Shown here piece by piece: positions 16,396-25,208 of a DNA stretch of 64,000 nt. How positions within the stretch are numbered: the first letter of the stretch is position 1; each line of letters begins with the position of its first letter. The translations under genes were made by a program, and so were the position numbers. The stretch spans positions 21,367 to 85,366 of the forward strand of contig CALBGP010000031.1 of NCBI GenBank assembly GCA_937892845.1, read 5' to 3'. This stretch comes from an uncultured Eggerthellaceae bacterium (lineage in GTDB: Bacteria; Actinomycetota; Coriobacteriia; Coriobacteriales; Eggerthellaceae). Below the pieces are notes generated by a model that was given only the letters and a program-made list of their open reading frames with translations, did not search any database and was not told where the DNA came from.

Positions 16396-17102
16396 AAGCG
16401 ATGATTCTTTCCGACTTCATGACCCTGAAGCGGTCTATGCTCCAGCTGATCTTGAGCTGCGTGGTCATAGGGTCGATACTGGGTGTGGCCATGGGCAGCA
16501 CCGTCGCGGCTGCAGTAAGCATCGCATCCATGCTGCCGTTCATGTTCCTGTTCAGCATCGTAGCTTACGACGAATTCAACGGATGGGAGCGCTTCCGTAT
16601 GAGCCTGCCCATCAGCCGTCGCAATGTGGTGCTGGGCCGATACGCAAGTGCAGCCATCGTTTCGGCGGCGGGAATAGTCGTCGGCGTCTGCGTTGGCGCG
16701 ATCGTCACCGCAGTGGCAGGCGCACTGCCGCTGTCCGCAGAGACGGCCGCGTCGCTGAGCTGGGAGAACAATCCGATCGGCGCCATGATAGGCGCGGCAG
16801 TGGGAGGCGTCGGCGCCATCATGGTGACCATGGCCGTAGCGCTGCCGCTCATCATGCGCTACGGCATGACGAAAGCCACGCGCATCATCCCCATCATCTT
16901 CCTGATCATCTTCTGCTTCGGACTGGGCATGGTGGGCCAGGGCCTCTTCGGTGCCGACGGGCTTGAGGGAATCGTGTTCGCTCTGATGAACAGCGGTGAG
17001 GGCATAGCGATTGCCGTCGCCATCCCCGTCGCAGCGGTTATCGCAATCTATGCCGTGAGTGCCGCCATTGCCATCAAACTCTACGCCAAGCGCGAACTCT
17101 AG
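16392..17102 (+). CDS. ABC-2 type membrane permease
   Basis: A 236-residue protein with about six hydrophobic segments and the ABC-2 pattern: a long first cytoplasmic loop with NGWERFRMSLPISRRNVVLGRY, the segment that docks on the ATPase. The ATG overlaps the ATPase stop (ATGA). It is the last gene of the gntR operon, followed by a large hairpin at 17121-17164 shared with convergent larC. The substrate is unknown. Confidence 0.87.
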   Translation: MKAMILSDFMTLKRSMLQLILSCVVIGSILGVAMGSTVAAAVSIASMLPFMFLFSIVAYDEFNGWERFRMSLPISRRNVVLGRYASAAIVSAAGIVVGVCVGAIVTAVAGALPLSAETAASLSWENNPIGAMIGAAVGGVGAIMVTMAVALPLIMRYGMTKATRIIPIIFLIIFCFGLGMVGQGLFGADGLEGIVFALMNSGEGIAIAVAIPVAAVIAIYAVSAAIAIKLYAKREL

Positions 17103-17120
17103 CGCCAACGAGGTTGATGC

Positions 17121-17164
17121 GCCGCGCAAGCCGCAGGTCAGCACATGCCTGCGGCTTGCGCGGC
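17121..17164. terminator. 17-bp perfect hairpin between convergent genes
   Basis: The arms GCCGCGCAAGCCGCAGG (17121-17137) and its complement (17148-17164) flank a 10-nt loop. The right arm lies inside the last codons of larC. There is no T-run; it is probably a bidirectional transcription stop or a 3'-end stabiliser. Confidence 0.6.
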
Positions 17165-18436
17165 TTCGGCTGCCGATCGGTAGACCTCAGCGAAAGCCGC
17201 ATCGTGAGCACGGGCGGCAGCGACGACGCTGTCATACTCCGGATACGCCCGCCTCCGACCATCGGGAAGCTCGACGCACTTGACCTCCACCTCGCCGAAG
17301 GGCGTGGCCACGCAAGCCTTCCGACGCGGCAGCACGGTGCGTTCCATAGGGGCGCGGCGAATGCCGATGGTGGTGGTCTCCCGGAAGATCACAGCCTCCA
17401 GATCCGGAATGCGCGCTTCGTCGCAGATGACCTGAAGCTGATAGGCAGGTCGGTTCTTCTTCATGTAAATGGGCGCGAAATGGGCCTCCCGGGCACCCGC
17501 CGCAAACAGGCAATCCAAGGTATAACCAAGCGCTTCGCCCGTGCAATCATCGATATCGGCCTCAAGCTTCCAGATGGCGGAGGCGGAAACGGGCTGCGCG
17601 GCGAAATCGACCAAAGGCTCAGCTTGCGGCTCAATCAGCATGGCGCGCAAGAGTCCCGGCACCTCATGGTCGCGCTTGCCGGCGCCATATCCCGCAGAGA
17701 CCACCCTATAGGCCTGCGGCAACCGATCCGATGTGCGAACCGCAGCGGCCAAAGCGGCACCGGTCGGAGTCACGTACTCCCCCTTCGCCTTAAGGGGAGC
17801 CAGCGCGATGCCATGCGCGCGCACAATCTCCAGCACGGCAGGAACCGGCACCGGAAGAACACCGTGCGCGCACCTGATGGTGCCGAAACCCTCATGCAGC
17901 GCCGGCACTATGACATCGGATATGCCCAGCTCATCAAGGCACACCGCCGCAGCGACTATGTCCACAATGGAGTCGACGGCGCCGACCTCGTGGAAATGCA
18001 CCTGATCGGGCGTGGTACCATGTGCCTTCGCTTCAGCGGCGGCAAGTATCTCGAAGGTGCGCACGGCAAGGGATTCCGCTTCAGGCGAAAGGTGCGCGGC
18101 AGATATGATGCGGCGCACATCGGCAAGCGTGCGGTGCGCATGGGGTGCTGCAGCGTGGCCATGGTCGTGGTGGTCTGCAGCCACGGGCATTTCGCCATAG
18201 AGATACGCCATGTCATGGTCGTGGTTCTCGTGGACCTCATCAAGCAGCACGGCGAAGTCGCACGCATCGATGCCCGCCTTGAAGGTGCGGGATATGCGCA
18301 CGCTGAACCCCTCAAGCGGAAGGCGCGCCAAGGCATCGAGCAGAGCCTGGCGGTCCGCACCAAGATCAAGGAGTGCAGCGACCATCATGTCGCCGCCGAT
18401 CCCCGATGCGCACTCCAGATACAGCGTCTTTCCCAT
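17138..18436 (-). CDS. larC: Nickel-pincer cofactor biosynthesis protein LarC
   Basis: A 432-residue protein starting GKTLYLECASGIGGDMMVAAL, the LarC signature. A His/Asp-rich loop (HENHDHDMAYLYGEM... HHDHGHAAAPHAH, about residues 69-101) suits nickel binding. The conserved HFHEVGAVDSIVDIV and YKKNRPAYQL-like blocks (here IYMKKNRPAYQL) follow. LarC is the CTP-dependent nickel insertase that completes the pincer cofactor used by lactate racemase-type enzymes. Here it is one open frame, unlike Lactobacillus, where larC1 and larC2 are joined by frameshifting. It starts 14 nt after larB. LarE and LarA are not in the window. Confidence 0.95.
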   Translation of the reverse strand: MGKTLYLECASGIGGDMMVAALLDLGADRQALLDALARLPLEGFSVRISRTFKAGIDACDFAVLLDEVHENHDHDMAYLYGEMPVAADHHDHGHAAAPHAHRTLADVRRIISAAHLSPEAESLAVRTFEILAAAEAKAHGTTPDQVHFHEVGAVDSIVDIVAAAVCLDELGISDVIVPALHEGFGTIRCAHGVLPVPVPAVLEIVRAHGIALAPLKAKGEYVTPTGAALAAAVRTSDRLPQAYRVVSAGYGAGKRDHEVPGLLRAMLIEPQAEPLVDFAAQPVSASAIWKLEADIDDCTGEALGYTLDCLFAAGAREAHFAPIYMKKNRPAYQLQVICDEARIPDLEAVIFRETTTIGIRRAPMERTVLPRRKACVATPFGEVEVKCVELPDGRRRAYPEYDSVVAAARAHDAAFAEVYRSAAEAAQAAGMC

Positions 18437-18450
18437 CAGGTCCTTCCCTT

Positions 18451-19317
18451 CTATCGGGCGTTTCGGCCGGGTTCGAAGCTAGCGTCGTGGCCGGCATCGC
18501 ATCCGGACTCGGAGCTGGTGCGGCCGGGTTCGCGGGCATCCCACCATGCGCGATCGATGAGCGCCGCCTGGTACCCCGCTCCGAAGCCGTTGTCGATATT
18601 GACCACGGATACGCCGCTCGCGCACGAATTGAGCATGGCAAGCAGCGCCGTGACCCCGCCGAACGAGGCTCCGTATCCAACGCTGGTGGGCACCGCTATT
18701 ACAGGGCAGGCCGCCAGCCCGCCTATCACGCTGGGCAGCGCCCCTTCCATCCCGGCAACCGCCACGATGACATGCGCCTGCGCAATGTCGTCCGCATGGG
18801 CAAGCAACCGGTGAATCCCTGCAACGCCGGCATCATAGAGCCTGGTCACACGGCACCCATGAACCTCAGCCGTAACGGCGGCCTCCTCGGCCACGGGCAG
18901 ATCGCTCGTACCCGCACATGCCACAAGCACGCAGCTCCCAGATTCCGGTTCGGGCAGCCCGCCGACAATGCCCAGCCCGGGCTGCTCGCGAAATTCAAAC
19001 GGCACATCAGAGGAAAACGCAGCGGCAACTTCGCGCGCCTTATCCGCATTAAGACGCGTCACCAAAACACGGCTCTGCCCCGCCTCGATGAGCGTATTGC
19101 AAATGGATGCTATCTGGCCTGCGGTCTTACCAGCTCCGTAAATCACCTCGGTAGCCCCCTGGCGAACCGCCCGCTGGGTATCAACCTTGGCGAAGCCCAA
19201 ATCTGCGAAACCCGGGCCGGACACCGACGCAGCACGCAAGCGCACCAGCGCCTGCTCCGCATCCATCCTGCCGGCGCTCACATCCTCAAGCAGGACGCGA
19301 ACAGCGCGATCGTCCAT
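18451..19317 (-). CDS. larB: Nickel-pincer cofactor biosynthesis protein LarB
   Basis: A 288-residue protein with the LarB layout: a short N-terminal domain (LLEDVSAGRMDAEQALVRL), then EVIYGAGKTAGQI, and a C-terminal AIR-carboxylase-like domain (TSDLPVAEEAAVTAEVHG, VAGMEGALPSVIGGL, PTSVGYGASFGGVTALLAML). LarB carboxylates and hydrolyses nicotinic acid adenine dinucleotide in the first step of pincer synthesis. Start ATG 19317 with AAAGGGG 8 nt upstream; a TTG 6 nt further up is too close to that site. It forms an operon with larC. The C-terminal tail after DRAWWDAREPG is Ser/Gly/Glu-rich and longer than usual. Confidence 0.94.
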   Translation of the reverse strand: MDDRAVRVLLEDVSAGRMDAEQALVRLRAASVSGPGFADLGFAKVDTQRAVRQGATEVIYGAGKTAGQIASICNTLIEAGQSRVLVTRLNADKAREVAAAFSSDVPFEFREQPGLGIVGGLPEPESGSCVLVACAGTSDLPVAEEAAVTAEVHGCRVTRLYDAGVAGIHRLLAHADDIAQAHVIVAVAGMEGALPSVIGGLAACPVIAVPTSVGYGASFGGVTALLAMLNSCASGVSVVNIDNGFGAGYQAALIDRAWWDAREPGRTSSESGCDAGHDASFEPGRNAR

Positions 19318-19442
19318 CTGCAACGCCCCTTTCGCGCGAACGGATGCGGCGAAGCCTGCAACCCCGCCGCATCCCCGTGAAATCCGTTGTCGTCGAGGAT
19401 AGCACCCCGAACGCCCGCAAGGCCTTGCAGCATCCAGTCAGC

Positions 19443-21284
19443 TCAAGGACAACAAGAATCCCCATCCGCGTCAACCGCCGAAGCATCCGGCCGTCCGTCA
19501 TCGGAGGCGGCAGCAAGCAGAAGCTTGACCTCCACGGCGAATCCCCTTCCGGGCTGTCCGGGCTCGGCGGGCGGAATGGCCCAGCCGACCGTGGCCGAAC
19601 CGCCATGCACCACGGCTATGCGGGCGATCAGCGCCAATCCAAGACCGTGGCCGTCGGATGTCTGAGGCAGCACCGGAGCGTCGGACAGCGCCGCCGAAGC
19701 ATAGGAACCCACACCGGTTCCGGCAGATCCGGCCATGACACCTGCAAGCCTGATCAGCGTGGCCTCATCGACCCCGCGGCCATCGTCGGCAACAAGGATC
19801 CTCGCGAAGCCGGCCGGGTCCTTCGACACGCGCACCAGGACCGAGCAACCGTCCTCATTGTGCAGCACGGCGTTGTTGATGGCGTTGGACAAAGCGCGTT
19901 TGATCAGACGCGCGTCTCCCTCAACCAGCATGCTTTCGGCATCTTCGCCTACATCGAGGTCTATGTCGAAGCGCTCGTCAAGACCGCCGTTGAGCGTCAT
20001 CACCACAACCTCGCGGGCCAGACGCGCAGGCAAGAGTCTCTCGCGGTTGAGCGGCTGCATATCGTATTCGAGCTTGGAGGCTATGTTGAGGTCCTCCACC
20101 AAATCACGGATGCGCATCGACTGGCGCATAATCACGTCAGCCTGCTGGCGCATCTGCCCGTCATCTCCCGCCGCACGCGAAATCTGCTCCGCATAGCCCA
20201 TGATCATGGAAAGAGGCGTACGGATGTCATGGCTCACGCCGCTCACCCAATTGCGCCGCGCCGTATCCTTCGCCTGAATGATGCGCGAAGCGGAGTTGAG
20301 GCTCTCCCCGATGCCGCTGAGCGCGCCCTTCAGATGGACGTCGACGGGACGGCCCTCGGAGATGTCAGCCAGCGCCTGCATGGCAGGAGCCGCACCCTTC
20401 GCCACACGACGCTTCGACACCACATACACGGCGAAGAAGATCGCAATGTCCACCAGAAAGACCAGCATCGCATAAAAGGGCACACGCATGAAGGTGCCGT
20501 ACTCAAGGGAATAGCCGCCGGTGATATAGGAATCCCTAGGCATGCCCACCACCGCGATGCCATCGGTGCGCGACCAGATTTTGACCGGATAATCGTTGAC
20601 CATGCGGTAATGGCCGACCAGAGCCGCAGACGTGATGTCGTAGGAAAGCGGGACATCATCAGGCAGGGCGTAGGACCAAACCACCTCTCCATCTTCGCCG
20701 ATGAACATGGCCCATGCCTTGGCCTCGTCGAGCATGCCGATCAGCTCGGGCGACACGAAGTAGCTCCGGCCGTCATAAGAGACGCCGGCCTCAATGGCCC
20801 CTTCAACAGGAGAAGAGGGAGGCTCAGTCTCATACGCCGATTCCCCTGGCGACGCAGAGCCGGACTCCGATGCAGAGCCGCGGTCCGCATCATCTCCGGC
20901 AAAACCATCGGAAGTTTCGCTAAGAACCTCTTCGGCATATAGCTCATCAGCCAAGGTGACCACCATGGAACGCGGCGAACCGTTGGAATCCAAGATGCCG
21001 GTTTCGTAGATTCCCAACCCGACATAGATTGCCAGATCAAGCACGATGACGCACAGGGCGAGGGCTGCGAATAAAAGCACCTGCTTGACTGAGAAAAACG
21101 GAATTCTGCCGGCTTTTTTCCTGGGCGCAGAAACCGTAGAACCGCCTGGCGCTGCAGCAGAGCCATCCAGGCTGAAGGCCGCATCCTGAAAAGCACCCTG
21201 CTCGAAGACGGCAGGGGGCACAGGCGGCGGCCCTCCTTTGGCGCCGCGCGGCGGAAGCGATGGCATGCGGGAATCCTCCATCAT
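19443..21284 (-). CDS. Sensor histidine kinase
   Basis: A 613-residue kinase. A Pro/Gly-rich cytoplasmic leader (1-60) precedes TM1 (about 69-91), an acidic Ser-rich linker and extracytoplasmic sensor (about 95-268), and TM2 (about 271-290). A HAMP-like segment leads to the H-box VSHDIRTPLSMIMGYAEQ with phospho-acceptor His352. The C-terminal ATPase has ALSNAINNAV, DDGRGVDE and GLGLALIARIAVVHGG. It overlaps the response regulator stop by 4 nt. Adjacent genes encode a BceAB/FtsX-type transporter, so it likely controls that transporter in response to envelope stress, although its large sensor differs from the short BceS type. Confidence 0.92.
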   Translation of the reverse strand: MMEDSRMPSLPPRGAKGGPPPVPPAVFEQGAFQDAAFSLDGSAAAPGGSTVSAPRKKAGRIPFFSVKQVLLFAALALCVIVLDLAIYVGLGIYETGILDSNGSPRSMVVTLADELYAEEVLSETSDGFAGDDADRGSASESGSASPGESAYETEPPSSPVEGAIEAGVSYDGRSYFVSPELIGMLDEAKAWAMFIGEDGEVVWSYALPDDVPLSYDITSAALVGHYRMVNDYPVKIWSRTDGIAVVGMPRDSYITGGYSLEYGTFMRVPFYAMLVFLVDIAIFFAVYVVSKRRVAKGAAPAMQALADISEGRPVDVHLKGALSGIGESLNSASRIIQAKDTARRNWVSGVSHDIRTPLSMIMGYAEQISRAAGDDGQMRQQADVIMRQSMRIRDLVEDLNIASKLEYDMQPLNRERLLPARLAREVVVMTLNGGLDERFDIDLDVGEDAESMLVEGDARLIKRALSNAINNAVLHNEDGCSVLVRVSKDPAGFARILVADDGRGVDEATLIRLAGVMAGSAGTGVGSYASAALSDAPVLPQTSDGHGLGLALIARIAVVHGGSATVGWAIPPAEPGQPGRGFAVEVKLLLAAASDDGRPDASAVDADGDSCCP

Positions 21285-21997
21285 GCATCACCTTTTTCAA
21301 CCAGAAGCTTGTAGCCCAAACCCTTCACCGTGACCAAGCTCACCGGATTCGACGGGTCGGCCTCGATCTTCTCCCGGATGCGGCGCACGTGCGTCATGAG
21401 CGATTTCTCATAGCCGAACGAAGACCCCCAGCACTCCTCGCACAAAGAGTCGGTGGTCACAATCCGATTGGCGTTGCGCGCCAGAATCTCCAGCAGATCA
21501 TGCTCCTTGGCCGTCAAAGACACGGTTCTGCCATCCGCCCGCACCACTTCGACATTCTCCAAATCAACGGTGCAAGCGGCAAGCTGCAGGGCGGGATTGG
21601 TATCGCGGTAGCAACGGCGCAGAACCGCATGGATGCGCAGCAGCAGCTCCTGAGGAGAAAACGGCTTGCTTACATAATCATCCGCACCGCTGCGCAGGCC
21701 GGCAAGGCGATCGGACATCTCATCTTTTGCCGTGAGGAAGATCACGGGCACCGGATCATCCGGGCACAGCTCGCGAAGGAACCGGCAGAGGGTGAAACCA
21801 TCGCCGTCGGGAAGCATGACGTCAAGCAGCGCCAAATCCGGCTTATCGCGGCGAAACGCCACGAGCGCCTCCGAGACGCTTGCGGCTTTGACCACATGCG
21901 AGAACCCATCGGCAGCAAGGATGTCGCCCACCATGCGCAAAAGTCCGGGCTCGTCGTCAACCAGAAGGATCGTACGGGATTTCATCGGATCAGCCAT
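21281..21997 (-). CDS. OmpR/PhoB-family response regulator
   Basis: A 238-residue regulator: a receiver domain with LLVDDEP, phospho-acceptor Asp59 in ALLDVMLPDGDGF, the Thr of FLTAKDE and the Lys of YVSKPFSP, followed by a winged-helix DNA-binding domain ending in VTVKGLGYKLL. Several in-frame ATGs exist; 21997 (MADPMKSRTILL) is chosen, with GGAG about 10 nt upstream. ATG 22045 is a longer alternative. It is cotranscribed with the kinase and is divergent from the ABC transporter, whose promoter it may bind. Confidence 0.92.
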   Translation of the reverse strand: MADPMKSRTILLVDDEPGLLRMVGDILAADGFSHVVKAASVSEALVAFRRDKPDLALLDVMLPDGDGFTLCRFLRELCPDDPVPVIFLTAKDEMSDRLAGLRSGADDYVSKPFSPQELLLRIHAVLRRCYRDTNPALQLAACTVDLENVEVVRADGRTVSLTAKEHDLLEILARNANRIVTTDSLCEECWGSSFGYEKSLMTHVRRIREKIEADPSNPVSLVTVKGLGYKLLVEKGDA

Positions 21998-22217
21998 ATG
22001 CCCCATGCTCCATTCGTATCGGGAAGCCGGCAGCCCATGCTGCACGGCCCAGTGTTTCCACGCTCATTTAACCACCGCGCCGCGCGCTTCGCCATGCGCT
22101 TGATTGAAAGTCAGGCAAACGTAAGGTTGCAGGAAGGAAGCCGCAAGCATGCCCGCCTATCCTTGTCAAAGCCAATCGAATCTCGCGGCGGTTCCGCGGT
22201 GGACAGAAAGGATAATG

Positions 22218-23024
22218 ATGGGTAAACGCATTCTCGAGGTCATCGATCTCGCAAAACGCTACGACGACGCCACGCAGGCCCTCGGCAACGTAAGCTTTTA
22301 TGTAGAAGAGGGCGAATTCGTGGGCATCATGGGCCCCAGCGGTTCAGGCAAGAGCACGCTGCTCAACTGCATCTCCACCATCGACCGCCCCACGTCCGGG
22401 CGCGTGGTCATTGCGGGCAAAGACACCGGAACGCTGCGGGCGAAGGAGCTTGCACGATTCCGCCGCGAAGAGCTGGGATTCGTGTTCCAGGACGCGAACC
22501 TGCTGGATTCGCTGACCGTACGCGAGAACATCGCGCTGGCACTGACCATCAAACATGAGCCCGCTGCGGAAATCCCTTCGCGCGTAGCGAATTACGCGGC
22601 ACGACTGGGCATCTCTGCTACGCTGGACAAATACCCCTATGAGATTTCCGGCGGACAGCGTCAACGCGCCGCAGCCGCACGCGCCATCATCGGCCGTCCC
22701 CACCTGGTACTTGCCGATGAACCCACCGGTGCACTTGACTCCAAATCAGCGCGGGACCTGCTTGAGACATTCTCCTTCATGAACAGCATGGGCGCGACCC
22801 TTCTCATGGTGACCCACGATCCGCAAGCCGCAAGCTGGTGCAACCGCATCATCTTCATCAAGGACGGCGCTTTGGCGGGACAGCTCACCCGCGGAAATCT
22901 TGATCGCAAGATGTTTTTCAACGTAATCATGGAAGCAACCAGTCGGCTTACCGCCGAATCCGACAACGCCGAAGCAGCTTCGGGCAGTCTCTTCCCCTCG
23001 AACGCGTCCGGCGAAACGGAGTAG
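22218..23024 (+). CDS. ABC transporter ATP-binding protein (BceA/MacB type)
   Basis: A 268-residue ATPase of the lipoprotein/antimicrobial-peptide subfamily: Walker A GPSGSGKST, FVFQDANLLDSLTVRENI, ISGGQRQRAAAARAI, and Walker B VLADEPTGALDSKS. FQ-x-NLL-x-LT and EPTGALD are typical of FtsX-permease partners. ATG 22218 is chosen because GAAAGGA lies 5-6 nt upstream; ATG 22215 is nearly as good. Only 4 nt separate it from the permease gene. With the permease it should act in resistance or flux sensing for peptide antibiotics. Confidence 0.92.
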   Translation: MGKRILEVIDLAKRYDDATQALGNVSFYVEEGEFVGIMGPSGSGKSTLLNCISTIDRPTSGRVVIAGKDTGTLRAKELARFRREELGFVFQDANLLDSLTVRENIALALTIKHEPAAEIPSRVANYAARLGISATLDKYPYEISGGQRQRAAAARAIIGRPHLVLADEPTGALDSKSARDLLETFSFMNSMGATLLMVTHDPQAASWCNRIIFIKDGALAGQLTRGNLDRKMFFNVIMEATSRLTAESDNAEAASGSLFPSNASGETE

Positions 23025-23028
23025 TGCT

Positions 23029-25098
23029 ATGTATATCAAGCTCGCACTCTCGAATGTGGCGAAATCCGTCAAGGACTTCGCCGTGTACTTCTTCACGCTC
23101 ATGGTGGGCGTGGCCGTGTTCTACGCATTCAACTCCGTAGCCGATCAGGATACGGTGCTTGTCCTGTCGCAACAGCAATCCGGCATGATGGAATTGCTCA
23201 ACATCCTCATGGATGTCGTATCGGTGCTGATCGTGGTCGTACTGGCATTCCTGGTCATCTACGCAAGCCGTTTCCTGGCACGGCGTCGCAACAAGGAATT
23301 CGCCATGTACCAGCTTCTGGGCATGATGCGCGGCCAGATCATCTGCGTGACCGCAGCCGAAACCGTAGCCGTGGGCATCTTGTCGCTCGGTTGCGGATTG
23401 GGTCTGGGCGTGGCCATTTCGCAAGGCCTGCTCCTGCTGACCGCATCTTTATTCGAGGCGACCATTCCCGGCTTCGAGCTCTTCATCTCAGGGGCGGCGC
23501 TCGCACGCACCCTGATCGTCTTCGCGGCGATCTTCGCCATCACCGTCATAGCAACCGCCCGCCGCGCCGCCGCCACGCCCCTCATCAAGCTCCTCGATGA
23601 CGGACGTCGCAACGAAGCCTTCCGCCTGCGCAGCCTGCCTTTGTCATTCATCCTGTTCATCATCGCCTGCGCAATCATCGCCGTATCGTACAAGCTGCTG
23701 CTTGACAACGGACTACTCTCCGCGTCGCCTGGCTTCTGGGCCGCAACCGTGTTGGTCTGCATCGGCACCGCGCTGTTCTTCTACTCCCTGTCAGGATTCC
23801 TGCTCAAACTCGTGCAGCTCATCAAACCCCTGTATTTCCGTGGGCTGAACATGTTCACCGCGCGCCAGATTGCAGCGCGCGCAAACAGCGGCTTCGCCTC
23901 CATGTCCGTGATCTGCATGACGCTGTTCTTCGCCCTGACTAGCGTTTGCGCCGGCATAGGCATCTGCTTGGCGCTGCAGGATAGCCTGGAGAAATCCACC
24001 ACCTACGACGCATCCGTCACCCTGTATTGGGAAGATGCCGGGGACTTTCTGCCCTTCGCGCTGGAGCATGACCGCGACATGGCCGAAGGATTGGCCGCTT
24101 CCACCGATGCGGTGGGCTCCACCCCCTTCGACGCCATGGCCGCCCGAACCGCCCAGCTTGACTACCGAACAGGCAACCTGACCTTCGGCGACCTGGACAA
24201 ACTGGCATCCAAGCCGCTGTCCGAATACGCAGGCGCCGGCGTTGTCTCCGATGGGTACCAGCAGACTCCTTTGTCCGTGCTCGCGCTCTCTCAGGTCAAT
24301 GCCTCGCTGGAACTGGCCGGAAAAGAGCCCATCGAGCTCGCCAGCGGCCATGCCATGCTTGTCGGCAACACCGACATCACCCTCCCCTATCTGCGCGATG
24401 TCTGCGCCAGCGGCTCGCAGGTGACCGTATTCGACCGCCCGCTCACGCTTGAGCCGGAGCTCAAGGAAATGTATCTGGAAACCACCGGATTCGCCGGACA
24501 GGTAGGGGCCGTCATCGTCAACGATAACGAGATACCCGCCGATGCGCCGTGGTATTACTCGATCCTCAACGTCATGTACCCCGAAGGCGCAGGTCAACCC
24601 GATGCCGCCGAAGAGCAGTTCGTCTCCTTCACCGATGCCGTCCAGGCATCGACCGACACGCAAACCATGCCCATCAGCCTGGCGCAGACCCGCATAAGCG
24701 TCATCGACCAGAGCGTAGGGATGACCACCATCGTAAGTTATCTGGCCATCTACATCGGCCTCATCCTGGTCGTGGCCTGCGCAGCGATTCTGGCCATCCA
24801 GCAGCTCACGGGAGCTTCGGACAACGCGCAACGCTACCGCCTGCTCTCCAAGCTGGGAGCATCCAGCCGCATGATTTCCGGTTCGCTGTTCAAGCAGATC
24901 GGCGTCGCCTTCATCTTTCCCTTGCTGCTTGCCATCGCCCATACGATCTGCGCCATGACCGTAGTGATCGACGTGGTCGAAGTCTTCGGCTCGATAGACA
25001 TCGGTGCCATCAGCCTGATTGCCGCAGGATGCTTCCTGGCAGTCTATGGCATCTACTTCCTGATCACGTACTTCACCGCCCGCAGCATGGTGCGCTGA
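23029..25098 (+). CDS. FtsX-family ABC permease (BceB-like)
   Basis: A 689-residue membrane protein with about ten hydrophobic segments. FtsX-type regions lie near residues 60-150 and at the C-terminus (IAAGCFLAVYGIYFLITYFTARS), separated by a roughly 200-residue exported loop between LALQDSLEKSTTYDASV and ISVIDQSVGMTTIV. This 4+loop+4 arrangement is the BceB pattern for bacitracin/lantibiotic resistance. The loop would recognise the peptide or its lipid target. It shares a transcription unit with the ATPase and ends at the terminator 25120-25150. Confidence 0.9.
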   Translation: MYIKLALSNVAKSVKDFAVYFFTLMVGVAVFYAFNSVADQDTVLVLSQQQSGMMELLNILMDVVSVLIVVVLAFLVIYASRFLARRRNKEFAMYQLLGMMRGQIICVTAAETVAVGILSLGCGLGLGVAISQGLLLLTASLFEATIPGFELFISGAALARTLIVFAAIFAITVIATARRAAATPLIKLLDDGRRNEAFRLRSLPLSFILFIIACAIIAVSYKLLLDNGLLSASPGFWAATVLVCIGTALFFYSLSGFLLKLVQLIKPLYFRGLNMFTARQIAARANSGFASMSVICMTLFFALTSVCAGIGICLALQDSLEKSTTYDASVTLYWEDAGDFLPFALEHDRDMAEGLAASTDAVGSTPFDAMAARTAQLDYRTGNLTFGDLDKLASKPLSEYAGAGVVSDGYQQTPLSVLALSQVNASLELAGKEPIELASGHAMLVGNTDITLPYLRDVCASGSQVTVFDRPLTLEPELKEMYLETTGFAGQVGAVIVNDNEIPADAPWYYSILNVMYPEGAGQPDAAEEQFVSFTDAVQASTDTQTMPISLAQTRISVIDQSVGMTTIVSYLAIYIGLILVVACAAILAIQQLTGASDNAQRYRLLSKLGASSRMISGSLFKQIGVAFIFPLLLAIAHTICAMTVVIDVVEVFGSIDIGAISLIAAGCFLAVYGIYFLITYFTARSMVR

Positions 25099-25119
25099 TC
25101 AGTCTGCCCGCAAAACAAA

Positions 25120-25150
25120 AAACGGCCGCCTGGAAACCAGGCGGCCGTTT
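25120..25150. terminator. Bidirectional intrinsic terminator
   Basis: AAACGGCCGCCTGG and CCAGGCGGCCGTTT form a 14-bp perfect stem with an AAA loop, A-rich on the left and T-rich on the right. It serves the permease operon and convergent argS. Confidence 0.88.
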
Positions 25151-25208
25151 GCTTTCGAAACTGAAGCCGCAGCGAACCGGAAAACCGTCGCCGCAACCTG
25201 CATCCGGA

